Both the position numbers and the translations under genes were made by a program. A stretch of 53,296 nucleotides of DNA from Phormidesmis priestleyi ULC007. GTDB taxonomy: Bacteria; Cyanobacteriota; Cyanobacteriia; Leptolyngbyales; Leptolyngbyaceae. The DNA lies in assembly GCF_001895925.1 (NCBI RefSeq), contig NZ_MPPI01000033.1, positions 1 to 53,296 of the forward strand, in the 5' to 3' direction. Under the pieces are notes generated by a model, which saw only the letters and a program-made list of their open reading frames with translations, did not search any database and was not told the DNA's origin. Numbering within the stretch: the first letter of the stretch is position 1; each line of letters starts with the position of its first letter. Below, piece by piece: positions 27,220 through 36,504 of this stretch.

Positions 27220-27618
27220 TCAACTCTGCGCCTTATAGTCCGCCCAGCCTCCAAGGTCAGAAATATCTAGCCAGCCAAATTTTTCGACCAACTCACGCGG
27301 ATAAAGCATCGCGGTTAACACTTCCCCATCGTCTAAAATCACATCGCTCGGATACATATTAGGCGGCTCGGTTGACACCAAATAGTCATACTGTTCTAAC
27401 GTCAGTTCGTAGACCTCACCGGGAATGCTGACTCCGTTTTTCTCAACTTGATAAATCGCTGGGTGCCAACCATCGGCGGCTGAATGAAGACGATATAAAG
27501 CACGAGTTTTAGCCGATCGAATAAACTTAGCAGACTGGAGATTTCCGTGGTCGGGTTGCCCCTTGAGTGCCGATCCACAGATAAACACGCGTTTTGCCTC
27601 AGAACTTGTTTCAGTCAT
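27220..27618 (-). CDS. Gamma-glutamylcyclotransferase-like protein (allophanate hydrolase C-domain type)
   Basis: A 132-residue single-domain protein. VFICGSALKGQPDHGNLQ is the substrate loop of the AIG2/GGCT fold, and the following RALYRLHSAADGWHPAIY resembles the C-terminal domain of allophanate hydrolase. It lies between guanine deaminase and an allantoate-type amidohydrolase, so a part in purine-nitrogen breakdown is likely by context. The exact reaction is unknown. It is convergent with guaD. Confidence 0.7.
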   Translation of the reverse strand: MTETSSEAKRVFICGSALKGQPDHGNLQSAKFIRSAKTRALYRLHSAADGWHPAIYQVEKNGVSIPGEVYELTLEQYDYLVSTEPPNMYPSDVILDDGEVLTAMLYPRELVEKFGWLDISDLGGWADYKAQS

Positions 27619-27729
27619 AACGTTATCTCCCTAGCGTAGGAACACTATATTGCAGAAAAGTATATGACAACACATTAGCGATTTGCTTGAAATTGTATAT
27701 CTCTGTCGTCTTCAAAACAGTAAATCATC

Positions 27730-29031
27730 ATGACTGTGATTACCGCATCTTTTGTTAACCAAGATCGCTTCAACCAAAACATCGCTGAACTCGCTACGAT
27801 CGGCAAGCTGCCCAATGGAGGCGTGTGCCGCATTGCCTACAGTCCCGAAGTGATTCAGTCGCGGCAACTGGTGCAGCGATGGATGCGAGAAGCCGGAATG
27901 ACTGTGCACATCGATGCGGCTGCCAACATTATCGGCACCTATGCTGGAAAGCGATCGGGGGCACCTGCCCTAGTTACAGGATCTCACATTGATACCGTTC
28001 CGACTGGCGGACGTTATGATGGAGCGCTCGGAGTATTAGCCGGAATTGAAGTCGTGAGAGTGCTGCGAGATCGCTCGATTCAACTCGACCATCCCCTAGA
28101 GGTAGTGGTTTTCACCGACGAAGAAGGCGGGATGATTGGCGCAAAAGCCATCTCAGGAACGGCTTTCAGTGAGCCTGAATATTATCGGCGCGATGATGGC
28201 ACCTCGATCGAGACTTGTCTCCAGCGAGTGGGCGGCGATTGGTCAAAACTCGCCACTGCCAAACGCAATCCCTCTGACATTGCTGCATTTATTGAGCTAC
28301 ACGTTGAGCAAGGCGGAGTTTTAGAACACTACAGCAAACAAATTGGAGTCGTCGAGGGAATCGTTGGGCAACACCGCTATATCGTGACGGTGATCGGTCG
28401 ATCGAACCACGCAGGCACTACGCCGATGCACTTAAGAAAAGATGCGTTAGTGACCGCTTCTCAAATTGTGTTGGCAGTCAATAATCTCGCTAAAAACGCT
28501 TCGGGTTCGCCTGTTGCAACGGTTGGCGCATTAAACGTCGTTCCTAACGCTGCCAACATTGTGCCAGGACAGGTCGAACTGACGATCGACATGCGTGACG
28601 TTGATCAAGAACATTTGATCTTATTATCTGAGCAGCTTCAGCAACAGCTACAAGCGATCGCTAAATCGAGCCAAACTGAAATCACAATCACGCCCATTCT
28701 GCAAACCGAAGCAGTTTTAGCGACTCCTCAAATTCAGACGGCGATCGTGCAAACTTGCGAAGAAATGGGTTTGAGTTATTGCCACTTGCCCAGCCGCGCG
28801 AGTCACGATGCTCAAGAAATGGGGCTGATCGCTGATATGGGTATGATTTTTGTTCCTAGCCAAGCTGGGATCAGCCACGCCGAAGACGAATACACCTCAC
28901 CTGAAGAATGTGCTCAGGGCGTAGAGATGCTGTTGCAGACGTTGATTCGTCTCGATCGGCTGTATCCCATCAGGGATGTTCCAGAGAATAAGCCAGCCTC
29001 AATGCCCCCATACACCTCTGAAACTTTATGA
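27730..29031 (+). CDS. M20-family amidohydrolase (allantoate / N-carbamoyl amino acid hydrolase type)
   Basis: A 433-residue zinc hydrolase. Metal ligands follow the family: His87 in GSHIDTVPTGG, Asp98 in RYDGALG and the Glu pair 131-132 in FTDEEGGMIG. The subfamily block PSRASHDAQEMG is near the C-terminus. Members remove ammonia and CO2 from allantoate, ureidoglycine or N-carbamoyl amino acids. The nearby guanine deaminase favours a purine-degradation role, but a hydantoinase-pathway role cannot be excluded. The divergent neighbour shares its promoter region. Confidence 0.85.
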   Translation: MTVITASFVNQDRFNQNIAELATIGKLPNGGVCRIAYSPEVIQSRQLVQRWMREAGMTVHIDAAANIIGTYAGKRSGAPALVTGSHIDTVPTGGRYDGALGVLAGIEVVRVLRDRSIQLDHPLEVVVFTDEEGGMIGAKAISGTAFSEPEYYRRDDGTSIETCLQRVGGDWSKLATAKRNPSDIAAFIELHVEQGGVLEHYSKQIGVVEGIVGQHRYIVTVIGRSNHAGTTPMHLRKDALVTASQIVLAVNNLAKNASGSPVATVGALNVVPNAANIVPGQVELTIDMRDVDQEHLILLSEQLQQQLQAIAKSSQTEITITPILQTEAVLATPQIQTAIVQTCEEMGLSYCHLPSRASHDAQEMGLIADMGMIFVPSQAGISHAEDEYTSPEECAQGVEMLLQTLIRLDRLYPIRDVPENKPASMPPYTSETL

Positions 29032-29152
29032 CGCGATTGCATTGGATGAGATCGTTTTTTGGATATCACAAAACTCCTGTCTTAAATTCGTTGTAACGCG
29101 CATACCATGAAAATTCTATATTTAGCGGGGTATCCTTAAACTCACTCCAGAG

Positions 29153-29306
29153 CTAATCATAGAGTTCTGCGATCGTGGCATCAGAAATTTCAGCAGGGTT
29201 ACTTTCTAGATAGAGTTTTGGCAAGGATTTCGACTTTAGATGCCGTTGCGTTCGCTTGAGTATTGATTTTATCGTTTGCGGCAGTATGTTCTTTGGGTTT
29301 GCTCAT
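29153..29306 (-). pseudogene. Possible small broken gene in an otherwise empty gap
   Basis: A 35-codon frame (MSKPKEHTAANDKINTQA...) runs from ATG 29306 to TAA 29199. A one-base shift would continue it into ESNPAEISDATIAELYD ending at 29153. This may be a small cyanobacterial protein with one frameshift. Nothing else was seen in 29032-29540. Confidence 0.3.
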
Positions 29307-29540
29307 TTACTGATCTACGATTACTTGACGCGCTTTTACCTTTCATTTTATTTGCAGCTTAGCTTTTGCTGTTCACCTTTAGAAGCATCTATGAACTATC
29401 TTGTTAAATTGACGACGGTATTAGTGCCTGAATAGGAGAGAGTGAGATAATGCGGTTTAGAGTTGGCTTTTCTAGAGGACGCTTGTCAAATTCGCAAAGA
29501 CCACGAACCTGAGAATCTTGCTGTTGTACGTCACATTGCC

Positions 29541-30884
29541 TCAACGCATCGAGAAAATCTCTTCAGCAGAAGAAGGATGAATCCCGATCGTGTAGTCAAT
29601 CTCTTGTTTAGTAACTCCTTTTTTCATTGCCAATGCAAATCCCTGTAGCATTTCGGCTGCTTGATCACCCACGATGTGAATGCCGATCACTTGATCATTG
29701 CTACAGTTCACAACAAGCTTGATCAAAGCCTTTTCGTTTTGACCACTTAAGCTGTGAAATAACGGCTGAAACTCGCTTTGATAACAGCGAACTGCCGCCT
29801 CGCCAAAGTGTGCCTGTGCCTGTGGCTCAGTCATTCCTACCGATGCCGCTTCGGGGCGACAGCAAACCGCCGATGGTACGCTGTCATAATCCACTGTCCA
29901 AGCATAGTCGCCAAAGATTGTGTCGGCAAAGGCGCGACCTTCTGATAGCGCGACGGGGGTTAGCTGCTTGCGATTGGTGCAGTCTCCAACCGCGAAGATA
30001 TTGGGCTGGCTGGTGCGGCTGTGGGCATCGACAGCGATCGCGTCCCGATCAATCTCAACGCCGACGCGCTCTAAGCCTAAGTTGTCTAAATTGGCAGTGC
30101 GTCCAATCGCGCACAAAACCAGATCGGCGGTGATCGGGGTCGGGTGGTCTGACAACGTTAGCTGCAAGGCGCGATCGCCAGCAATAATTTCTTTAACGGT
30201 CGTGCTGCAAGCAATCTCAATGCCTCGCTGAGTTAAGCCATTGTGAATGGCGTTGCTAATCGCGGGGTCGAATCCATTCAGAATGCAGTGTTCGTTGTTG
30301 ATCACAAACACTTTTGTCCCAAATCCGCGTAGCGCGCTGGCAAATTCAACGCCGATATATCCGCCGCCAATGATGGCAATTTTTTGCGGCAATTGCGGCA
30401 GGTGAAACATCTTGTCAGACGTGACGGTGTGTTCAATGCCAGGAATGTTGAGTTTGTTGGGATGACTGCCGACTGCGAGGAGTATTTTATCGGCGGTGAT
30501 TTTCTGATCGGCGATTTCTACCGTGTGAGCATCGATTAACACTGCCCGATCGTGAATTAATCGAATCCCCTTTTGGATCAACGATCGCTCATGGTTCTGC
30601 CGAAATTGAGCCATTGCCTGATCTCGCGCTTTGACAAATTTTGCCCAGTCAAACTGAGGACGATCGCCGCTCCAACCATAGCCTTCAGATGCGTCTGCAT
30701 AGTGAGCAAAATCAGCCGCATAAACCATGAGTTTTTTAGGAATACACCCCAAATTTGCACAGGTGCCACCGAGGTAGTTGGCTTCTGCGATCGCGACCCG
30801 TGCGCCATAGTGGGCTGCTTGCTTTGCGGCTGCCAAGCCCCCAGGGCCTGCCCCAATCACAAACAAATCATAATCTTCAGTCAT
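29541..30884 (-). CDS. gor: Glutathione-disulfide reductase
   Basis: A 447-residue flavoprotein disulfide reductase. FAD-binding GAGPGG is at 11-16, the redox cysteines Cys42/Cys47 in GGTCANLGCIPKK, the NAD(P)H-binding GGGYIGVEFA near 173, and the C-terminal HPSSAEE supplies the active-site His-Glu. It keeps glutathione reduced with NADPH in the cytoplasm. The length and motifs match plant and cyanobacterial glutathione reductases; a trypanothione- or mycothione-type substrate is unlikely here. Confidence 0.9.
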   Translation of the reverse strand: MTEDYDLFVIGAGPGGLAAAKQAAHYGARVAIAEANYLGGTCANLGCIPKKLMVYAADFAHYADASEGYGWSGDRPQFDWAKFVKARDQAMAQFRQNHERSLIQKGIRLIHDRAVLIDAHTVEIADQKITADKILLAVGSHPNKLNIPGIEHTVTSDKMFHLPQLPQKIAIIGGGYIGVEFASALRGFGTKVFVINNEHCILNGFDPAISNAIHNGLTQRGIEIACSTTVKEIIAGDRALQLTLSDHPTPITADLVLCAIGRTANLDNLGLERVGVEIDRDAIAVDAHSRTSQPNIFAVGDCTNRKQLTPVALSEGRAFADTIFGDYAWTVDYDSVPSAVCCRPEAASVGMTEPQAQAHFGEAAVRCYQSEFQPLFHSLSGQNEKALIKLVVNCSNDQVIGIHIVGDQAAEMLQGFALAMKKGVTKQEIDYTIGIHPSSAEEIFSMR

Positions 30885-31067
30885 AGCTAAGTCAGTTTGA
30901 GAGTGCCCATCTGTCGTGACTCTAAGGAGTTAGCATCAATCGTGACACCTACCTATAGAAAGAGAAAAATTGTGAGGTGAAATTGAGGATCTGTTATCAA
31001 AAGAGAGAGGTTGACGATCGCAGCTTTAGAATATCTTTAAAAATGTGAAAACAATAGATTAGCAACA

Positions 31068-31283
31068 ATGACTGAAACCTTTAAGAAAGGCGATCAAGTT
31101 GAGTGGAACAGTTCTGGTAACGAGGTCGAAGGCACAGTTAAGAAAAAAATTACTGAGCCAACCGAGCTTAAGGGACACCACTTTGAGGCTTCAAAAGAGA
31201 ACCCTGAGTATTTGGTAGAGAGTGACAAGACGGGGAAGGAAGCCATTCACAAGCCCGGATCACTCAAGAAAACTGAAAAATAG
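31068..31283 (+). CDS. Small Tudor-like protein (DUF2945 / hypervirulence-associated family)
   Basis: A 71-residue basic protein: FKKGDQVEWNSSGNEVEGTV starts an SH3/Tudor-like barrel, and YLVESDKTGKEAIHKP ends it. This matches the DUF2945 family. It is one base from the uvsE start codon on the same strand, so the two genes are almost surely co-transcribed. The function is unknown; nucleic-acid or chromatin-like binding is only suggested by the fold. Confidence 0.8.
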   Translation: MTETFKKGDQVEWNSSGNEVEGTVKKKITEPTELKGHHFEASKENPEYLVESDKTGKEAIHKPGSLKKTEK

Positions 31284-31284
31284 T

Positions 31285-32253
31285 ATGATGCCAGAACTGG
31301 GATTGGTCTGTATCACCGCATCAAAAGCAGTGCGCTATCGAACTGTGACCCGTAAGAGGCTGTTTCAGTTCGATTCGTCAGAGCAAGCGCGAATGTTGCG
31401 CGATCTCTATGCCGATAATTTGCGGCGCTTGAGCGAGGCGATCGAGTTTTGCAGCAACAATCAAATTCGTTTATATCGGATCAGTTCTGCGCTGTTTCCG
31501 TTTGCAGATGATGTGATCGGTGAGAAAGTCTTAGAAGAGTTTGAAGCAGAGATTGGACTAGTTGGCGCTCGTGCCTCTCATTTAAACATCCGTTTAGTGT
31601 TGCATCCAGATCAGTTTGTAGTACTCAGTTCCGATCGTCCTGAAGTGATCGAAAACAGCATCAAAATTCTCAAAACTCACGCTCGAATCTTTGATTTTTT
31701 GAGATTGCCTCAATCACCGTGGGCGTTGATGAATATTCACGGCGGCAAGGGCGATCGGGCAGAGCGATTAATTCAGGTCATTCAAGCGCTACCTGACAAT
31801 GTGCGATCGCGCCTGACCTTAGAAAATGATGAATATACCTATAGCAGTCAGGATATTTTTGCAGTCTGTCAAGCGGCAAATGTGCCAATGCTATTCGACG
31901 CGCATCATCATGTGATTCACGAGCATTTAGACACCTATGAAGATCCGAGCGTTGCCGCAATGTTGGAGGCAGCCCGATCGACTTGGGCGGTTCCAGAGTG
32001 GCAAGTAGTGCATATTTCAAATGGAGCCGAAGCCTTTATGGATCAGCGTCACAGCGACTACATCACGGTAATGCCGAGCGCCTATCGTCAAGCACCTTGG
32101 ATCGAGGTAGAAGCCAAGCAGAAAGAATTGGCAATCAAAAAATTGCAAGATGAATGGTTGTTTTCTAACGTGAATGAGTTGACTCCTGTAATCTCAGAGC
32201 CGCCTCAGTTAACCCCTGGAAAAGAGAGTGATAAGATTAGTTTATTGCACTAG
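31285..32253 (+). CDS. uvsE: UV DNA damage endonuclease UvsE
   Basis: A 322-residue TIM-barrel endonuclease that nicks DNA 5' to UV photoproducts. Family blocks seen include LGLVCIT at the N-terminus, RISSALFPF, HPDQFVVL, NIHGGKGDR, LENDEYTYS and FDAHHHVIHEH; the His, Glu and Asp residues in these blocks bind three metals. A longer frame starts inside the preceding gene, but the ATG at 31285, directly after its stop, gives the typical N-terminus. Pairing with a Tudor-like protein is notable. Confidence 0.9.
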   Translation: MMPELGLVCITASKAVRYRTVTRKRLFQFDSSEQARMLRDLYADNLRRLSEAIEFCSNNQIRLYRISSALFPFADDVIGEKVLEEFEAEIGLVGARASHLNIRLVLHPDQFVVLSSDRPEVIENSIKILKTHARIFDFLRLPQSPWALMNIHGGKGDRAERLIQVIQALPDNVRSRLTLENDEYTYSSQDIFAVCQAANVPMLFDAHHHVIHEHLDTYEDPSVAAMLEAARSTWAVPEWQVVHISNGAEAFMDQRHSDYITVMPSAYRQAPWIEVEAKQKELAIKKLQDEWLFSNVNELTPVISEPPQLTPGKESDKISLLH

Positions 32254-32413
32254 CAGAAATTGCTTCTAAACTCGTAGATCCGTCTATCTAGGGATGAAAA
32301 CTAGAACGCCTAAACTCTACCTTTAGATTGACTGATCTATATCTTGAGTAGATAGAATTCATCAAATATTTAATCCAATATGTACGAGAGAGTACAAATA
32401 GAAGTCACGACCT

Positions 32414-33544
32414 ATGCAAGGTAGCTTAGTTGCATTCCCGGAAACCGCGCGGGTAATTCCTGCAACCCTAAAAACTCAGCTAAAACACAATGCCTACTAC
32501 GCGGCCGAAGAAGCGTTTATCACTCTAGTCGAGGTCGAAGATTTAGATCGTAACTTGCAGACTCACGCTGCGGCGGTTAGCCTGTTTGAAAACGCGCTTA
32601 ATTCTGCTCTCGAAGACGCATATCAAACTCCGCAAGGGTTGGAGGCGGCTCATCGCTTTATTCAACGAGTCCTCTATCGCATCAATCGGCTCAATCTGTT
32701 TTGGTACGATGATTTGCGTCACTATTCCAACGAGCGATCGCTCTATCTGCACCAAATCCGCGATCGCATCGAAACCCCGTGGCAACAGTGGGAATTGTCA
32801 AAGCTGGCAGTCGATGACTATCGATCGCTAGATGCAAAACAGGCACTGCTCGATCGCTTTGCCGCCGACCTCGATCCGCCTCTCTCGTCGGATGCTCATT
32901 ATATGCGCGAGCAAATGACCTTTGAGGGCTATCGTTACTTACTTGCCATTACGTCGTTTGATGGGCTAATCGAAGCCAGTCGGCTGTCTCGGATTTTAGG
33001 AGGCGCAGCTAATGAGGTACAAGCCACTTTAACCAAAGTGCTGCTTGAAGAATATGGCAATGGTCGTCTCTCGCGAAAACATTCCACATTCTTTGCTCAA
33101 ATGCTGACCGAACTCGGACTTAGCACCCAGCCAGAAGCCTATTTTGAGTTGGTGCCCTGGGAAGTTTTGGCCAGCATTAATCACAACTTCCTGCTCACAG
33201 AATGTAAGCGCCACTTTCTGCGCTACAACGGAGGACTTGCCTATTTTGAGGTGGCAGGCCCGTCAGCTTATCGCACTTATTTAGCAGCAGCCCAACGGTT
33301 GCAGCTTTCTGATGGGGCGATGGGCTATTGGGATTTGCACATCAAAGAAGACGAGCGGCACGGACGCTGGATGATCGAAAACGTCACGCTGCCTTTGGTG
33401 CAGATGTATCCCGATCAGGCTTGGCAGATCGTGCTGGGCTATGAACAGGAAAAATTAATGGGTGATCGAGCCAGCGCTGCGGCTGTGCAAGTGATTCGTC
33501 AGGGTGAACAGACTGACCTTTTGCCCGTCATTCCAGCACCCTAG
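32414..33544 (+). CDS. Iron-containing redox enzyme, heme-oxygenase-like fold
   Basis: A 376-residue, all-helical protein. The C-terminal half carries the pattern of heme-oxygenase-like diiron enzymes: LLEEYGNGRLSRKH near 214 and HIKEDERHGRWM near 307, which supply Glu and His ligands. Relatives oxidise or cleave amino acid or fatty acid-like substrates. The product here cannot be named. It is followed 84 bases later by a methyltransferase on the same strand, and the pair might act on one metabolite. Confidence 0.75.
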   Translation: MQGSLVAFPETARVIPATLKTQLKHNAYYAAEEAFITLVEVEDLDRNLQTHAAAVSLFENALNSALEDAYQTPQGLEAAHRFIQRVLYRINRLNLFWYDDLRHYSNERSLYLHQIRDRIETPWQQWELSKLAVDDYRSLDAKQALLDRFAADLDPPLSSDAHYMREQMTFEGYRYLLAITSFDGLIEASRLSRILGGAANEVQATLTKVLLEEYGNGRLSRKHSTFFAQMLTELGLSTQPEAYFELVPWEVLASINHNFLLTECKRHFLRYNGGLAYFEVAGPSAYRTYLAAAQRLQLSDGAMGYWDLHIKEDERHGRWMIENVTLPLVQMYPDQAWQIVLGYEQEKLMGDRASAAAVQVIRQGEQTDLLPVIPAP

Positions 33545-33628
33545 CGCTCGATTTGATTAGGACGGGCGATCGCTTGCCCTTCACTAAATTTTGTTATTAA
33601 CTCCCTATCACAAAGTGAGGTTATTACC

Positions 33629-34396
33629 TTGACTGGAATATTGCTGCGCTCTTCTGGAGCTTCACAAAGCGAATCCCCTGAGTCTAAAAAGTCTTTTTCT
33701 GAAAAGGAAGTCTTTTTCTGCCCTGAAGAATCCCACTTCTATTCCCATTGTTTAGAGCGTTTGGTGTTTAATCAGTGCAGCAATTCTGATTTAGTCGTAG
33801 AGTTTGGCTGTGGTGATGGCACTCCGGTTATCAATTCTTTAACCAGAATTAATTTTAACAGCAAAGTGCACGGCTATGAACTGAATTCTTCAGCGCATGC
33901 AGTTGCTCAATCTAGAATTAACCAACACAATCTCAACCATCAATACACAGTTTACAATCAGTCCTTTTTTGAAACATCTCAACCTGATGCTCAATATCTG
34001 ATTGCTAATCCGCCTTACATTCCCGCACCCGATAACAATATTTCCATGCCTTTATTACACGGTGGGGTTGACGGTGCAACCATTACCAATCGATTGCTAT
34101 CGCTCAACTATCCGAGTGTGATGCTGCTAATTTCTAGCTACTCTAATCCAGTTGGCACGATCGAGCATGCACGGGCAAATGGTTATAGTGTTGCTGATTT
34201 TATGATTACACCGCTAAAATTCGGTTATTACAGTTCAGAACCCAAGGTCAAAAATCACATCTCTGAGTTGCGCCAAAATCGTAAAGCCTTTTATTCTGGC
34301 AACATTTACTTCTTGGCAGGTGTTTTGTTTAAGAAACATTCTCTTTGTGATGCAGATATATCTACCGAACTGATTCAAGTGATGACATCTTTGTGA
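33629..34396 (+). CDS. SAM-dependent methyltransferase with NPPY motif
   Basis: A 255-residue class I methyltransferase. Motif I (VVEFGCGDGTP, 56-66) binds SAM, and NPPYIP at 127-132 is typical of enzymes methylating amide or amino nitrogens (PrmC/HemK, N6-adenine types). The start is TTG, preceded by GAGG eight bases upstream. The target is unknown. It lies after the diiron-type enzyme, possibly in one operon. Confidence 0.75.
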   Translation: MTGILLRSSGASQSESPESKKSFSEKEVFFCPEESHFYSHCLERLVFNQCSNSDLVVEFGCGDGTPVINSLTRINFNSKVHGYELNSSAHAVAQSRINQHNLNHQYTVYNQSFFETSQPDAQYLIANPPYIPAPDNNISMPLLHGGVDGATITNRLLSLNYPSVMLLISSYSNPVGTIEHARANGYSVADFMITPLKFGYYSSEPKVKNHISELRQNRKAFYSGNIYFLAGVLFKKHSLCDADISTELIQVMTSL

Positions 34397-34487
34397 TGTT
34401 TTCATGGTCAATTCAGAATCTATAGGTAATGAATAATTAGTTCATTACCTATTCTCTTTTTGTAGCTGTTGGTGAGGCGTGTGTGAA

Positions 34488-35130
34488 ATGGCAACCGTTG
34501 ATATTCTGATTCCTAATTATAATCGCCCAGCAGCATTAGCGATTACGATCGCCAGTCTAATCTCTCAAACTTATCGCGACTTTTGCGTCGTTATTTCTGA
34601 CCAGACTGAAGACTTTGACAGTGGCTTGATCGCGGAGGTGACAGCCGTTTTAAGAGCCTTACGATCGCACGGTCAACCGATCGAAATTCACAAGCATTTA
34701 CCACGCTTGGGCATGGCAGAACATCGGCAGTTTCTGCTCGACCAAGTGACGGCTCCCTATGCTCTATTCTTAGATGACGATCTGATTTTAGAATCTTATG
34801 TCGTTCAACAAATGCTAACCGCGATTCAAGAAGAAGGCTGCGGTTTTGTGGGCAGCGCAAGCGGGTTGAGCTTTATTGAAGATGTCAGAACTCATGAGCA
34901 AGCGATCGAGTTTTAGGAGGGAAAAGTTGAGTCAGAAACTCTAGAACCTGGAATGCTTGAGTGGGATCGCTGGCGGCTGCACAACGCAGCGAATCTCTAT
35001 CATCTTCAGCAAAAATGGGACTCACTCCTGAGCGATCGCGCAAATATCGCGTTGCCTGGGTCGGCGGATGTGTGATGTATGACACTGCCAAGCTTCGCAC
35101 TGTGGGCGGCTTCCGGTTTTGGCAACAGTG
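34488..35130 (+). pseudogene. Family 2 glycosyltransferase, inactivated
   Basis: The N-terminal GT-A domain is intact (VDILIPNYNRP, then APYALFLDDDLIL with the DDD metal site). A TAG at 34914-34916 replaces what the flanking sequence suggests was a Trp codon (EF-stop-EGK). The frame then stays open to WDS, a one-base shift near 35025 follows, and reading resumes as SRKYRVAWVGGCVMYDTA and VGGFRFWQQ. The coding ends abruptly at MITE sequence at 35131, and the C-terminal third is gone. The product would have added sugar to a cell-surface polymer. Confidence 0.82.
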
Positions 35131-35390
35131 TTCAAAGTCCCCCAATTTTGGGGGATTTAGGGGGCTGAAGCGCTGGAGAACGAAGCAAAAGAACTCATCG
35201 AACTGACGTTTCAATTAACGTCGGTTCGATAGAAGTGGGTTGCTCCGGTTGTGAATTCGGGAGAGCTACCTAAATCCCCAAAGCTGGCTCACTTCAAGCC
35301 AAAATCTCCGGTTCAAAGTCCCCCAAAATGGGGGATTTAGGGGGCAGAAGCCGCTGACAACGAAGCGAAAAACCTCGTCGAACTGACGTT
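35131..35390. mobile_element. Two MITE copies (one partial, one complete) of the 13322-13490 family
   Basis: A right-half copy covers about 35131-35210, ending TCGAACTGACGTT. A complete copy covers about 35217-35390, with ends CGTCGGTTCGA and TCGAACTGACG differing by one base. Both contain the AAAGTCCCCCAA / GGGGGATTTAGGGGG blocks. The pair replaces the 3' part of the glycosyltransferase gene and abuts the stop of the next gene. Confidence 0.75.
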
Positions 35391-35393
35391 CAG

Positions 35394-36347
35394 TTAGAAC
35401 CCGCTAAAGTTGTACCCAACGCCTACCAAAATGCCAATAGCCGTTTCTCCAGTCACAGTGGCGTTTACCGCAGCCGTCGCCGTAAACTGTGAGCTAATAG
35501 GAACATCAACTCCACCCGTTAGCAGCAGCGCAACGTCACCACCATCTCCGGTCGAAATCGCGGCTCCGATCCCGACATAAGGGGCAGCCGTAAAGCCTAG
35601 CGTTTCGGTCGGGCCTTCGCCAAACGAGAAATCATAAGTAACCGGAAGCAAAATTGTCACGTCACCGCTAAATAGCAAAGAAGGACGCACCGAAAACGAA
35701 CGCAGTAAGCCAATCTTGCTGATCACTGCAAAGCTGCCTTCGCCCAGTGAAGTGTCGCCACTGCCGATGCCAATATTGCCGCCGATCCCCACATAGCTAG
35801 AACCCGATCGAGTCGATTGCCCCGGAGAAACTTGATTCAGAATTGGTGTGGTTTGAGGAGTCGTTTGAGTGGGAGTCGTCTCAGTCGGAACAGTAGGCTG
35901 AATCTGAGGAGTCGTTTGAGTGGGAGTCGTCTCAGTTTGAACTGGGGTCTGAACAGGCTGCGGAGCGCTCTGAGTTTGGGTCGGAGTCCCCGATGTGTCA
36001 GGTTGAGAAGTCCCAGATGGGCTTGTGTTCTGAGCCACAGCGGTTCCAGGTGAAATAGGAGATTCTGTAAAATTGGCTTGAGCAGGAGTCTTCGCTTCCT
36101 GAGGCGATCGGAGACTCGACAGCCCGATCGCAGACTGAGCCACTTTACCCGGAACTGGCTTAACCACGCGAGGCATGATCGGTTGTGATGGGGCAGCGAT
36201 CGACGCACTAACAGAGCTTTCTGCAAGTGGCGCATGATCGCTGCTGGGGCCTTCTGCCTGTGCTTTTAAGTTGCCTGCAAAAACAGCTAGGCAAACAAAA
36301 CTTAGGGGTAAGAAAACACGTTTGAACCGAAACAGATTAAATTTCAT
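35394..36347 (-). CDS. Probable outer-membrane beta-barrel protein with Pro/Thr/Gln-rich linker
   Basis: A 317-residue exported protein. Residues 1-32 look like a signal peptide (basic start, then LPLSFVCLAVFAGNLKAQA). Residues about 100-175 are a low-complexity linker rich in Pro, Thr and Gln, with a PTETTPTQTTPQ unit present twice. The C-terminal 140 residues alternate polar and apolar positions (YVGIGGNIGIGSGDTSLGEG, TLGFTAAPYVGIGAAISTGD) and end in Phe (GVGYNFSGF), as in outer-membrane barrels. The function is unknown. Confidence 0.7.
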   Translation of the reverse strand: MKFNLFRFKRVFLPLSFVCLAVFAGNLKAQAEGPSSDHAPLAESSVSASIAAPSQPIMPRVVKPVPGKVAQSAIGLSSLRSPQEAKTPAQANFTESPISPGTAVAQNTSPSGTSQPDTSGTPTQTQSAPQPVQTPVQTETTPTQTTPQIQPTVPTETTPTQTTPQTTPILNQVSPGQSTRSGSSYVGIGGNIGIGSGDTSLGEGSFAVISKIGLLRSFSVRPSLLFSGDVTILLPVTYDFSFGEGPTETLGFTAAPYVGIGAAISTGDGGDVALLLTGGVDVPISSQFTATAAVNATVTGETAIGILVGVGYNFSGF

Positions 36348-36504
36348 AGCTTATCTAATAAATTCTAGACGTAGGTTTATGATCGCCACCAAAAAGCGCT
36401 GTTGACTTTTCAGCTTGACTTTTAGAGCGTAAGAACGAACGTCATTTGAACCCTCTCTCTAAAGAAGGAATATCTGCAATCTCAGAGGGTGAAAAAATCT
36501 TTTT

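Noticed and set aside
34961-35206. 81-codon plus-strand open frame
   Set aside because: Its middle is the frameshifted part of the glycosyltransferase pseudogene and its end is MITE sequence.
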